Positions 1-6,753 of a DNA stretch of 64,000 bases are shown here, piece after piece. Positions within the stretch are counted from its first letter, which is position 1, and each line of letters starts with the position of its first letter. The notes beneath the pieces are model-generated. The model did no database searches, was not told the DNA's origin, and saw only the letters and a list, made by a program, of their open reading frames with translations. Location: the NCBI RefSeq assembly GCF_025950095.1, contig NZ_JAPDDR010000015.1, positions 55,457 through 119,456 of the forward strand, given 5' to 3'. Position numbers and translations under genes: made by a program. Source of the DNA: Luteolibacter rhizosphaerae (GTDB taxonomy: Bacteria; Verrucomicrobiota; Verrucomicrobiia; Verrucomicrobiales; Akkermansiaceae).

Positions 1-1756
1 GCCGCACCCCGTTCGAAAGCATGCACTGGATCAAGCCCGGGTCCGCGATCTCCTTGCGCGTCTTCACCGTGCCCGGCGTGCCGAATTCGCTGTAAGCGAA
101 GGGAATCACCCGCTTCTGCTCCGGCGCTTCCACTTCCTTGCTACGGGACTCCTCGTAGATCGAGGTCAGCGTGCTCAGCGCATTGTCCGGCTCTTCCTTG
201 GTCGTCAGCACCAGGTGGAAGCCCTTGTCCGCCCAGAACTCGCGGAAGGCCGCGTGGCAGGTCTCCGGCGTGGCCGTGTCCAGCCCGCCCTTGATTACCT
301 CCAGGTTCATCTCCGGAGTCGAGAAAACCGAACCATCGCTGATCGAGCGCGCGATCCCCGTCGCCAGTCCCTCGGACTTGCGGCTTGGCGCGGTCTTCAC
401 CGCCTGTTGATAGGCATTCAGCAGGTTCGCCTTGGCCTCGGAGATCTCTGCATCGGTGAAGCCGAATTCCAGCACCCGGCGGTATTCCTGCTCCAGCACC
501 GGCAGCGCTTCCTGCCAGCGGTCTTCCGCCACCGCCACATCCAGCGAGCCGACTTCCACGTGATTGAAGAGCTCGTCGCGGCTCGCGCTACCACCGGTGA
601 TGGGGGAGCCCTCGGTCTTCGCGATCCGCTCGAAGCGGCGGGCCAGCGCGGTTTGCGCCAGCTCCAGCGGCAGCTTGGAGAGACGCCGCGTCCGCGTGTC
701 CGGCACCGGGCTGAAGGGCTGCACGAAGGTGAAGCCCAGCGAGGTGGCCGGCACTTCCTTGTCGGAGAAGACCGCCGCCTTCACACCTTCCACCGGTGTG
801 ATCTTGCCCAAGTCCGGCTCTTTGCCGGGCTCCGCCGGGTTCGCCAAGCTGCTGAAGTTCTCCTTGATCAGCCCCTCGAATTTCGCCGCATCCACGTCGC
901 CCACCACGATGAAGGTCATCCGCTCCGGCGTGTAGTAGCGGGTGTAGTAGTCCACGAAGCGCTCGCGCGGCGCGCTCTTGATCACCTCTTCCTCACCGAT
1001 CGGGAAGCGCTTCGGCAGCAGGGATTCCGGCAGCAGTTCGTCGAATTGCTGCTGCATCAGCCGCATCCCCACGCTGTCGCGGGTCGTCTTCTCGGATAGG
1101 ATCACCCCGCGCTCCTTGTCGATCTCCTCCGGGTCCAGCTTCGCCCCGTCACCGAAGTCGCGCATCACCGTGAAGCCCAGCCCCAGCATCTCGTCGGTCA
1201 GGCTCGGCAGGTCCAGCATGTAGACCGTCTCGTTGAAGGAAGTGTAGGCATTCACGTGGGCCCCGAAGCCGATTCCCAGGTGCTGCATCTTCGGGATCAG
1301 GTCATCCGGCGTGAAGTGCTTGGTGCCGTTGAAGACCATGTGCTCCAGGAAGTGCGCTAGTCCCCGCTGGTCCTCCGCCTCCATCAGCGACCCCGTCGCG
1401 ATGTGCAGGCGCAGAGAAACCCGGCCCGGCGGCTCGCTGTTCGGGTAGATCATGTAGCGCAGCCCGTTCGGCAGCTTGCCGAAGACCGCCTTCGGGTCCG
1501 CCGGGATGTCGCTCTGCTCCTGCGGCCAGGTCTTCGGTTCCGCCTCGGCCACGGAGGTATCCGTCTTCGCCACCTCCGGCGGCGGCGGTTTCACCGCTTC
1601 CTCCGTCTTCGGCACCTCGGGGGCAGGGGCCTCCGCTGGCGCGGCTGCTTCCGCTGGCGGCGGGGCCGGTTTCGGCGCCTCCGGGGCACGGATCAGGAAA
1701 AATGCCGCCACTGCGGCTAGGAGCAGGCTCAGGATGATAGGAGCGGGGTTCCGCAT
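1..1756 (-). CDS. M16 family zinc metallopeptidase (PqqL-like), C-terminus beyond window
   Basis: Exported zinc protease of the insulinase/pitrilysin M16 family. The reading frame runs off the left edge, so only about 585 N-terminal residues are present out of roughly 900 usual for PqqL-type proteins. It opens with a hydrophobic signal or anchor segment (residues 5-22), followed by a Pro/Ala/Glu-rich linker to about residue 80. The inverted zinc motif HFLEH lies at residues 135-139 in the context HFLEHMVFNGTKHF, typical of this family. Near 900-960 the stretch FVDYYTRYYTPERM is another M16 hallmark. The ATG at 1756 is chosen because it directly precedes the hydrophobic segment. All plus-strand frames here are shadows. 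Substrate unknown; periplasmic or surface proteolysis is inferred. Confidence 0.9.
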   Translation of the reverse strand, partial: MRNPAPIILSLLLAAVAAFFLIRAPEAPKPAPPPAEAAAPAEAPAPEVPKTEEAVKPPPPEVAKTDTSVAEAEPKTWPQEQSDIPADPKAVFGKLPNGLRYMIYPNSEPPGRVSLRLHIATGSLMEAEDQRGLAHFLEHMVFNGTKHFTPDDLIPKMQHLGIGFGAHVNAYTSFNETVYMLDLPSLTDEMLGLGFTVMRDFGDGAKLDPEEIDKERGVILSEKTTRDSVGMRLMQQQFDELLPESLLPKRFPIGEEEVIKSAPRERFVDYYTRYYTPERMTFIVVGDVDAAKFEGLIKENFSSLANPAEPGKEPDLGKITPVEGVKAAVFSDKEVPATSLGFTFVQPFSPVPDTRTRRLSKLPLELAQTALARRFERIAKTEGSPITGGSASRDELFNHVEVGSLDVAVAEDRWQEALPVLEQEYRRVLEFGFTDAEISEAKANLLNAYQQAVKTAPSRKSEGLATGIARSISDGSVFSTPEMNLEVIKGGLDTATPETCHAAFREFWADKGFHLVLTTKEEPDNALSTLTSIYEESRSKEVEAPEQKRVIPFAYSEFGTPGTVKTRKEIADPGLIQCMLSNGVR

Positions 1757-1906
1757 GGCATGAAGCTGGCTTGACGCTGCCGGGATTGGCAACGGGGAAG
1801 CGTCGCCGCATTCAGAGAATTTTTCCAACAATCGGTGTTGCAAAATTTCGTGCGCCGTGGTGCTTTCGCGGCCCGCCGCTCCGGCGGGAACACAATAACA
1901 GGAAAC

Positions 1907-1990
1907 GCGCGCGTGGCGGAATTGGTAGACGCGCTAGATTCAGGTTCTAGTGAGAGCAATCTCGTGGAGGTTCGAGTCCTCTCGCGCGTA
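1907..1990 (+). tRNA. tRNA-Leu (anticodon CAG)
   Basis: Class II tRNA of 84 nt. The acceptor stem GCGCGCG pairs with CGCGCGT with a G-U closing pair. The D-arm is of the usual leucine type, and the anticodon stem CTAGA/TCTAG encloses the loop TTCAGGT, giving anticodon CAG. There is a long variable arm, and the T-arm loop is TTCGAGT. The discriminator base is A and CCA is not encoded. A strong terminator follows 13 nt downstream. Confidence 0.95.
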
Positions 1991-2003
1991 TTCCGTTGAT
2001 GAT

Positions 2004-2036
2004 AAAAGCCCGGCAAACCGCCGGGCTTTTGCTTTT
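2004..2036 (+). terminator. Rho-independent terminator of tRNA-Leu
   Basis: Perfect stem AAAAGCCCGGC / GCCGGGCTTTT with loop AAACC, continuing into a T-rich tail. It sits immediately after tRNA-Leu. Confidence 0.85.
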
Positions 2037-2058
2037 CGGGGTGATGGGCCCCGAAGAC

Positions 2059-2087
2059 AAAAGGCCGGACCCCATCGGGATCCGGCC
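2059..2087 (-). terminator. Terminator of the PEP-CTERM gene
   Basis: Stem GGCCGGA/TCCGGCC plus CCC/GGG around a 3-nt loop. On the minus strand it is followed by a T run (complement of AAAA at 2059-2062). It lies about 30 nt beyond the stop of the gene at 2120-2818. Confidence 0.7.
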
Positions 2088-2119
2088 CGCAAATCTCACG
2101 CCGATCGGTCGATCGATCT

Positions 2120-2818
2120 TCACGCCCGGCGCCGCCGGAGCAGACCCGCCAGTCCCAAAACCCCGAGCAAGGCTGCCGATGGTTCCGGCACCGAAGAGAA
2201 GGTGATCGTATCCAGACCGAAGTCGTTTCCGGCCGAGACGTCCTGCGAGTTGAAGATGCTCAGATCCGCCGTCGTCGAATCAGCCTGCCAACGATAGGTG
2301 AATTGCTGCCACCCGGTCGCCCCCGTGTAGGTCGCCGTCCCGGGATTGGTCACCCCGTCCACCACCAGCGAGCTCAGCGACACCCCGTTGATCTGGGCCG
2401 TCAGCTGGGCGGGAGCGATGTTGTTGATTCCCGCCAGATAGAAGGAGAACTCGTAAATCTCACCCACCTCCACGGTGATGGTCTGGCTGCTATTGGTTCC
2501 CCAAACTTCGCCCGCCGGAATGGTCCCGAGCGTGTTCGTGTGGAGAAAGTAGCTCGCGCTGTGCGCGACCAGCGGTCCTGCCTGTGTGAGCAGGCGACCG
2601 TTGAGATTGGCGTTTCCTCCCAGGCTGGCGCCGGTCGGAGTTCCGCTGATCCCGTCGTAAACGGGAGCCGCATCATAAAACACCGTGCTGTTCGGCACGT
2701 CGTCGAACGTGTCGAAGTTCTGGGTGTAGATCACCGCACCGGAACTCGCCGATATCAGGCAAGTCATGCTAACGGCGCGAATGGCTAATGCTTGGGGCAG
2801 GCTAAGGGTGAAGTTCAC
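2120..2818 (-). CDS. PEP-CTERM sorting-domain protein
   Basis: A 232-residue secreted protein. The N-terminus has a signal-like hydrophobic stretch ending near SASSGA. The central part (about 30-205) is rich in Gly, Thr, Ser and Asn and resembles the beta-sandwich ectodomains common in this class, but I recognise no specific fold. The C-terminus is a textbook PEP-CTERM tail: VPEPS, a hydrophobic helix rich in Leu/Gly/Ala, then RRRR. Such tails are cut and processed by an exosortase, which is not in this window. The gene stands alone with its own terminator. A perfect 11-bp inverted repeat lies 41 nt upstream of the start (2859-2891). Likely an envelope, matrix or surface protein; its function is unknown. 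Confidence 0.85.
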   Translation of the reverse strand: MNFTLSLPQALAIRAVSMTCLISASSGAVIYTQNFDTFDDVPNSTVFYDAAPVYDGISGTPTGASLGGNANLNGRLLTQAGPLVAHSASYFLHTNTLGTIPAGEVWGTNSSQTITVEVGEIYEFSFYLAGINNIAPAQLTAQINGVSLSSLVVDGVTNPGTATYTGATGWQQFTYRWQADSTTADLSIFNSQDVSAGNDFGLDTITFSSVPEPSAALLGVLGLAGLLRRRRA

Positions 2819-2858
2819 AGCACTCCGATATTTTGGAGCGATGGAATGTCAGTCAAGA

Positions 2859-2891
2859 TCACCCTGCAATCTTGCAAAATTTGCAGGGTGA
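2859..2891. promoter_or_regulatory. 11-bp perfect inverted repeat upstream of PEP-CTERM gene
   Basis: Arms TCACCCTGCAA and TTGCAGGGTGA are separated by 11 AT-rich bases. It lies 41 nt upstream of the start codon at 2818. It could be a regulator binding site or the end of an upstream transcript; no T-tract makes it a clear terminator. Confidence 0.4.
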
Positions 2892-2970
2892 GCAGTTAGA
2901 GTCATAGGCCTATCCCGTTAAGGACTCATTGCGGATGAGGGGATCCCCGGTAGGCATCAGGCCGGTTTAC

Positions 2971-3097
2971 CACGGACGATACGGATTCAACAAATTGCAC
3001 GGATGAATTCCCACGATGGATCCACCGGTTGAAGGCTTCTATTCCGGTCACCGTTCCTACGGATCTGAAATCCGTGCAATCCGTTGAATCCGTCGTC
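2971..3097. repeat. Long imperfect inverted repeat of ACGGAT/ATCCGT type
   Basis: Arm 2976-3004 (containing CGGATTCAACAAATTGCACG) is nearly the reverse complement of arm 3070-3096 (containing CGTGCAATCCGTTGAATCCG). The spacer is about 65 nt. No reading frame is supported between 2819 and 3197. The pattern resembles dispersed palindromic elements frequent in Planctomycetes and Verrucomicrobia spacers. A related TTCCGTG-rich stretch occurs at 63745-63771. Confidence 0.6.
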
Positions 3098-3197
3098 AAT
3101 CGCGTTCCCTAGTCCTTAAAAGCATCGAGTGATGGGCGGGAATGGAGTGATATACCCGGGTCTCCTGTTAGTTCAATGCACCCGCCCGTGCCCGGAA

Positions 3198-4157
3198 CTA
3201 CTTCTTCACCAGCCAGATATTCCGGTAGCGCACTGGATTGCCGTGATCCTGTAGCAGGATCGGCCCGGGCTCGGCGTTGTCCTTGAGTACAGCTCCCCCC
3301 GTCGGACCCGGGAGTTCGAGCTCCTTGTGTACCACCACGCCGTTGTGTCGCACCGTCACCACCGCCTTCTTCTTTTTCTCGTCCTTGTTGAACTTCGCGG
3401 CGGTGAACTCGATGTCGTAGGTCTGCCAGCTCAGAGGCGGGAAGCACATGTTCACCGCCGGCTGCGCCGTCTGATAGATCCCCGCACACTCGTTGTCCTT
3501 TCCTTCCAGACCGAAGCTATCGAGCATCTGGATCTCGTATCGCCCCTGCAGGTAGAGGCCGCTGTTCCCGCGTGCCTGACCCTGTTCCTTCGGCATGTAG
3601 GGCAGCAGGAATTCGATGTGGAGCGTGAAGCTCTCGAAGGTCTCCGTCGTCTTCGCCCCCTGCATCAGCAGACCGTCGGAGCCCACCTTGTCTTTCTCGA
3701 AGAGGTTGGCCCCTTCGCCGAAGAGAATCACCGCACCCTTCGGCGGCTTCATGCCCAGGGTGGGGGACTCGCGATTCACGCGGGTCAGCTCCAGCGGCTT
3801 GCCGGAAGTTCCCTCCAGCACGAACTTGTTGCCATCCACCTCGCCCTTGAGGTCCGAGCTCTCGAACTTCACCGGACCGGAGCCTTCGCTGCGAGCCCCC
3901 TTGCCTTGTGTCACCGAGTTCCACTTGCCCTCCCAGCCCGCACCCGGCAGCCCGCGCTTGTAGGCCACCGCATCGAACCTCCCGTCACCGCGCGCGATCA
4001 CCTGGATGCCCATGCCCTTCTGTCCTCCTTTACCCTCCAGCAGATACTCGCCCTGGATCTTGAAGTCCGGATCGGCCGCAGCCGCCTCCGCGTGCGAAGC
4101 ATTTTGCGCCGAAAGGGTCGTCGCGATCAAAGGGAGGATAAACAGGGATGCCTTCAT
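3198..4157 (-). CDS. DUF1080 (3-keto-disaccharide hydrolase-like) protein
   Basis: A 319-residue exported protein. The ATG at 4157 starts a signal peptide (MKASLFILPLIATTLSAQ). An upstream extension to 4451 would be coding in a repeat element and is rejected. Residues about 30-130 form a small beta-rich domain. Residues about 135-319 match DUF1080, a concanavalin-like beta-sandwich, with hallmark segments GNSGLYLQGRYEIQMLDS, CAGIYQ, WQTYDIEF, HNGVVVH and a terminal GNPVRYRNIWL. Some family members hydrolyse 3-keto-glycosides, others probably bind glycans. The gene is monocistronic here, but the window also encodes Gfo/Idh/MocA and TIM-barrel proteins that could act on keto-sugars. Substrate unknown. 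Confidence 0.88.
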   Translation of the reverse strand: MKASLFILPLIATTLSAQNASHAEAAAADPDFKIQGEYLLEGKGGQKGMGIQVIARGDGRFDAVAYKRGLPGAGWEGKWNSVTQGKGARSEGSGPVKFESSDLKGEVDGNKFVLEGTSGKPLELTRVNRESPTLGMKPPKGAVILFGEGANLFEKDKVGSDGLLMQGAKTTETFESFTLHIEFLLPYMPKEQGQARGNSGLYLQGRYEIQMLDSFGLEGKDNECAGIYQTAQPAVNMCFPPLSWQTYDIEFTAAKFNKDEKKKKAVVTVRHNGVVVHKELELPGPTGGAVLKDNAEPGPILLQDHGNPVRYRNIWLVKK

Positions 4158-4212
4158 GTAATCAAAAGGCTCACAGGCCCCGCCGCGACATTCAAGCAGG
4201 AAGCCCGCCCCC

Positions 4213-4325
4213 CGAACTCCAGAGCCCCAAAGGGGCGACAATGAGAAAGCCCAGGGTAAGGAGCACCGCGACGCAACCCTGGGTACCCTCCGAAAAATGA
4301 TTCGCGCCCTGAAGGGGCGCAAGGA
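4213..4325. repeat. Composite palindromic repeat element
   Basis: Three consecutive palindromes: GCCCCAAAGGGGC (4224-4236), CCCAGGGT with ACCCTGGG (4250-4257 and 4276-4283), and GCGCCC...GGGCGC (4304-4320). This triple arrangement resembles a dispersed noncoding repeat family seen in Verrucomicrobia and Bacteroidetes genomes. It lies in the spacer upstream of the DUF1080 gene. Confidence 0.6.
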
Positions 4326-4422
4326 GCTTGCGATCGTGAAGACACCTCCGCTCTCGGGCGGCAAGGCTGCGCTGTAAGAGCCTGCTTGCGATGTCCTGAG
4401 GGACACGATAGGGTGCATCCTT

Positions 4423-4611
4423 ATGAAATCACTGCTCAAGAAATACACCATCCCCGTCGCAATCGTTGCGCTTCCGGGTGGAATCTTGGCTTTGACCTGG
4501 TGGATGAATGGCTGCGAGTCTGAGGATTCATGGCTTTACTACACCTCTTTCATGGCGGTGATCTGGAGCGGTTGGGAGGCGATCCCCAGAGAAAAACCCG
4601 GAGAGAGCTAA
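4423..4611 (+). CDS. Small putative membrane protein
   Basis: A 62-residue open frame starting MKSLLKKYTIPVAIVALPGG, with basic residues then a single hydrophobic segment (about 9-27) and a Trp-rich remainder (TWWMNG, WLYYTSF, WSGWEAI). The composition is credible for a small membrane protein and unlike the shadow frames nearby. There is no convincing ribosome-binding site, no neighbour in an operon, and I recognise no family. It could be a chance frame. Confidence 0.4.
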   Translation: MKSLLKKYTIPVAIVALPGGILALTWWMNGCESEDSWLYYTSFMAVIWSGWEAIPREKPGES

Positions 4612-4785
4612 AGAGATGTCGGCACCTCCCGCGATCGGGTGGGCGATCCGCTGAGGTCGGTGCCAATGTGATCCGGCCCGCCAATTTATGTCGTGCCGCT
4701 ATTTTGCCGCCGTGAAACTCGCCTGGCTTCTGAAGTGCCACGAGCCCTGTGGTTTATCAGCCGGAGTTGCCAGGCTACATGATCT

Positions 4786-4885
4786 CAATGCGCTCGAGTT
4801 GGAATCCCAAGCCGCCGGTCTGGTATTTCACGCCATGTTGCGCGGCGAACTGCGGGCCGCTCAAGCCGCTTCGCCTCATAGGCAT
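4786..4885 (-). pseudogene. Possible transposase-protein remnant
   Basis: A minus-strand segment reads RRSGLSGPQFAAQHGVKYQT and ends at a stop soon after. Pattern SGL..P.FA..HG..Y resembles the N-terminal helix-turn-helix of transposase accessory proteins. The rest of such a gene is not visible, so this would be a decayed fragment. The resemblance is by eye only. Confidence 0.25.
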
Positions 4886-5044
4886 GAGTCTGCGGCCGCA
4901 ATATCAAGGGCGCGGTGCGTCGCACACGCTTGCTCCGCCGAGACAAGCCGGTTCGGAGAGCGGACTGAGCACGGGAACCACCAAGGGTAATCGCACCGCG
5001 GTTCAGACCACCCTTAAAGCAGGCGCTCACTTCTCCTCTAACCA

Positions 5045-5073
5045 TTTTGCGTCTCTTTCGCGCCTTTTTGCGG
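5045..5073. repeat. Dispersed repeat of TTTGCG...CGCGCC...TTTTTGCG type
   Basis: A TTTGCG-N-TCTTTCGCGCC-TTTTTGCGG arrangement matching a short degenerate spacer repeat often seen in Planctomycetes and Verrucomicrobia. Single copy here, and the assignment is from memory of the pattern. Confidence 0.35.
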
Positions 5074-5218
5074 CAGACAACTTTCTCCCGCCTCACCTCA
5101 AGGACTCAGTTTCAAAGCCCTACGCTCTGAAACAGCCGTTGGATCATCCATCTGCCCGGATCCTCACCCGAGATAACAAGCTCTTATGACTAGGAATGGA
5201 TCTCTACTCCGGATCTAA

Positions 5219-5255
5219 GATTAGAGAATCATGAGTATGACTCGGAATCTTAATC
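5219..5255. promoter_or_regulatory. AT-rich imperfect palindrome, candidate iron operator
   Basis: Arms GATTAGAGAATC (5219-5230) and GAATCTTAATC (5245-5255) are imperfect inverted copies in an AT-rich stretch of otherwise GC-rich DNA. They lie about 107 nt upstream of the first gene of the siderophore locus. A Fur-type site is expected here on biological grounds, but the match to the GATAATGATAATCATTATC consensus is weak. Confidence 0.3.
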
Positions 5256-5361
5256 CGCCGCTCATCTTTGGCAATCCACCGCCAGACAGGAGGGTCGGAT
5301 GCGAGCCTACCGTGCGCCACTGTTTCAAATGTGCTGCCCGGAAGCTTCGTCGCCATCTTCC

Positions 5362-6753
5362 ATGCCCGAGAATGAATCTACCTCCGTGGTCACCCACGGA
5401 CCGCTGCTCCGCACCTTCCTGCGCTTCGTCATTCCGTCGGCCCTGAGCCTCACGGCCATCTCGACCACCAGCTTCGTCGATAGCGTCATTGTCGGCCGCT
5501 TCGTCGGTGCCGATGCCTTGGCGGCGGTGAGTCTGCTCATCCCGTACATCTCCTTCCTGTTCGGCATCGCGTTGATGTTCGCCGTCGGCGGCGCGGTCCG
5601 GGTCGCGAATTGCTTGGGGGCAAGGGACGACAAGGAGGCCTCGGAGATCTTCAGCTTGACCTTGGCTGCCGTGGTCCTGCTGAGCGCATCGGCTGCTCTC
5701 CTCGGGAATCTCTTCTCCGGCCCGCTCTTCCGCTTGTTAGGCGCGGACCAAGGCCTTGCCGCCTTGATGGGGCAATACTTCCCGGTCCTCTCGGTCGCGA
5801 TGATCGTCCAACTCGGAACGCTCGTCCTCTACTACTTCGTTCGGGCCGACGACCGCCCCGGTTTGGGAACCAAGGCCCTGCTCACGGGGGCGCTCACGAA
5901 TATCCTGATCGACTACCTCCTCGTCGCGCACTTGCGCATGGGCTTGCAGGGCTCCGCGTGGGGCACGCTGCTGGCGCAGCTCGTCCAGCTCGCCGTCCTT
6001 TCGAGCTATTTCCGCCACCCGCAGCGGCACCTGAGCCTCCATGTGGTGCGCGCCGGCTGGAACCGACTCTTCCGCACCGCCGGCAATGGCGCTTCGGAGT
6101 TCGTCAACGAGTTCTCCGTCGGGGCCGTGATCTTCACCATGAACTTCCTGCTCATGCGGCGCTACGGCACCGACGGCGTCGCCGCATGGGGCATCCTGAA
6201 TGCCTTCATCTTCATCAGCCTGATGGTCTACTACGGGGTGGTGGACGCCATGCACGTCCTCTTCGGCCGCAATATGGGCGCCGGTCGCTGGGATCGCGTC
6301 CGCGGCTTCCTCGGTCTCGCCGCCGCCTTTGTCGGAACTCTCGCGATCTCCGTGACCCTCCTGCTCGTCATCGGCGGTGACCGCGCGATCGGCATTTTCC
6401 TCAGCGCTGAAGGCGCCGGGGCCGAGCGTCTCGCTCACGAGTTCGTTCGTTGGATGTGGCCGCTCTTTCTCGTCAGCGGCTTCAATGTGCTGATCTGCTC
6501 TTACCTCACCTCCCGCGAGAAGGCCTCTCTCTCGGCCACCATCGCCTTGTTGCGCACCCTGCTCCTTCCGATCGGCTTCGGCGTGGCACTCTCCTTTTTC
6601 ATGCCGGACACGCCCGTGGTCACGGCCTTCGCCGTGGCCGAGTGGGTCACCTTTGCCGTGGCCCTCGTGTTTCTCTGGCGTCACCGCCCGCTGGCCGAGG
6701 AGACCGCGCCATCCCTCTGCCTCGATGACCTGACCGCCGGCAGCCATGATTGA
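5362..6753 (+). CDS. MATE-family efflux transporter, likely siderophore exporter
   Basis: A 463-residue inner-membrane transporter of the multidrug and toxic compound extrusion family. About twelve hydrophobic segments form two six-helix halves. It opens with RTFLRFVIPSALSLTAISTTSFVDSVIVGRFVG, whose P-S-A/VD..IVG.F.G pattern is typical of MATE proteins. The start at 5362 (MPENES) is preferred over 5299, whose extra 21 residues look unnatural. It is the first gene of the locus and its stop overlaps the start of the first NIS synthetase by 8 nt, which argues for translational coupling and for export of the product. In Bacillus, petrobactin export uses an unrelated exporter, so this would be a replacement. 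Confidence 0.88.
   Translation: MPENESTSVVTHGPLLRTFLRFVIPSALSLTAISTTSFVDSVIVGRFVGADALAAVSLLIPYISFLFGIALMFAVGGAVRVANCLGARDDKEASEIFSLTLAAVVLLSASAALLGNLFSGPLFRLLGADQGLAALMGQYFPVLSVAMIVQLGTLVLYYFVRADDRPGLGTKALLTGALTNILIDYLLVAHLRMGLQGSAWGTLLAQLVQLAVLSSYFRHPQRHLSLHVVRAGWNRLFRTAGNGASEFVNEFSVGAVIFTMNFLLMRRYGTDGVAAWGILNAFIFISLMVYYGVVDAMHVLFGRNMGAGRWDRVRGFLGLAAAFVGTLAISVTLLLVIGGDRAIGIFLSAEGAGAERLAHEFVRWMWPLFLVSGFNVLICSYLTSREKASLSATIALLRTLLLPIGFGVALSFFMPDTPVVTAFAVAEWVTFAVALVFLWRHRPLAEETAPSLCLDDLTAGSHD

Larger units (their letters stand above)
4612..5361. other. 750-bp spacer without a convincing intact gene
   Basis: No frame on either strand has a protein-like pattern throughout. On the minus strand about 4786-4885 encodes the short stretch RRSGLSGPQFAAQHGVKYQT, which looks like the helix-turn-helix start of an IS66-type accessory or transposase protein, then stops. 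A repeat-like element (5045-5073) and an AT-rich region before the exporter gene (5219-5255) are listed separately. Confidence 0.5.

Noticed and set aside
215..1099. Long plus-strand open frames opposite the M16 protease
   Set aside because: His/Arg/Leu-rich composition of a shadow frame; the minus strand has a clear M16 protease.
4785..5096. 103-codon minus-strand open frame in the spacer before the exporter
   Set aside because: Arg/Lys-rich without family pattern; the transposase-like stretch in this area is in another frame and is truncated.
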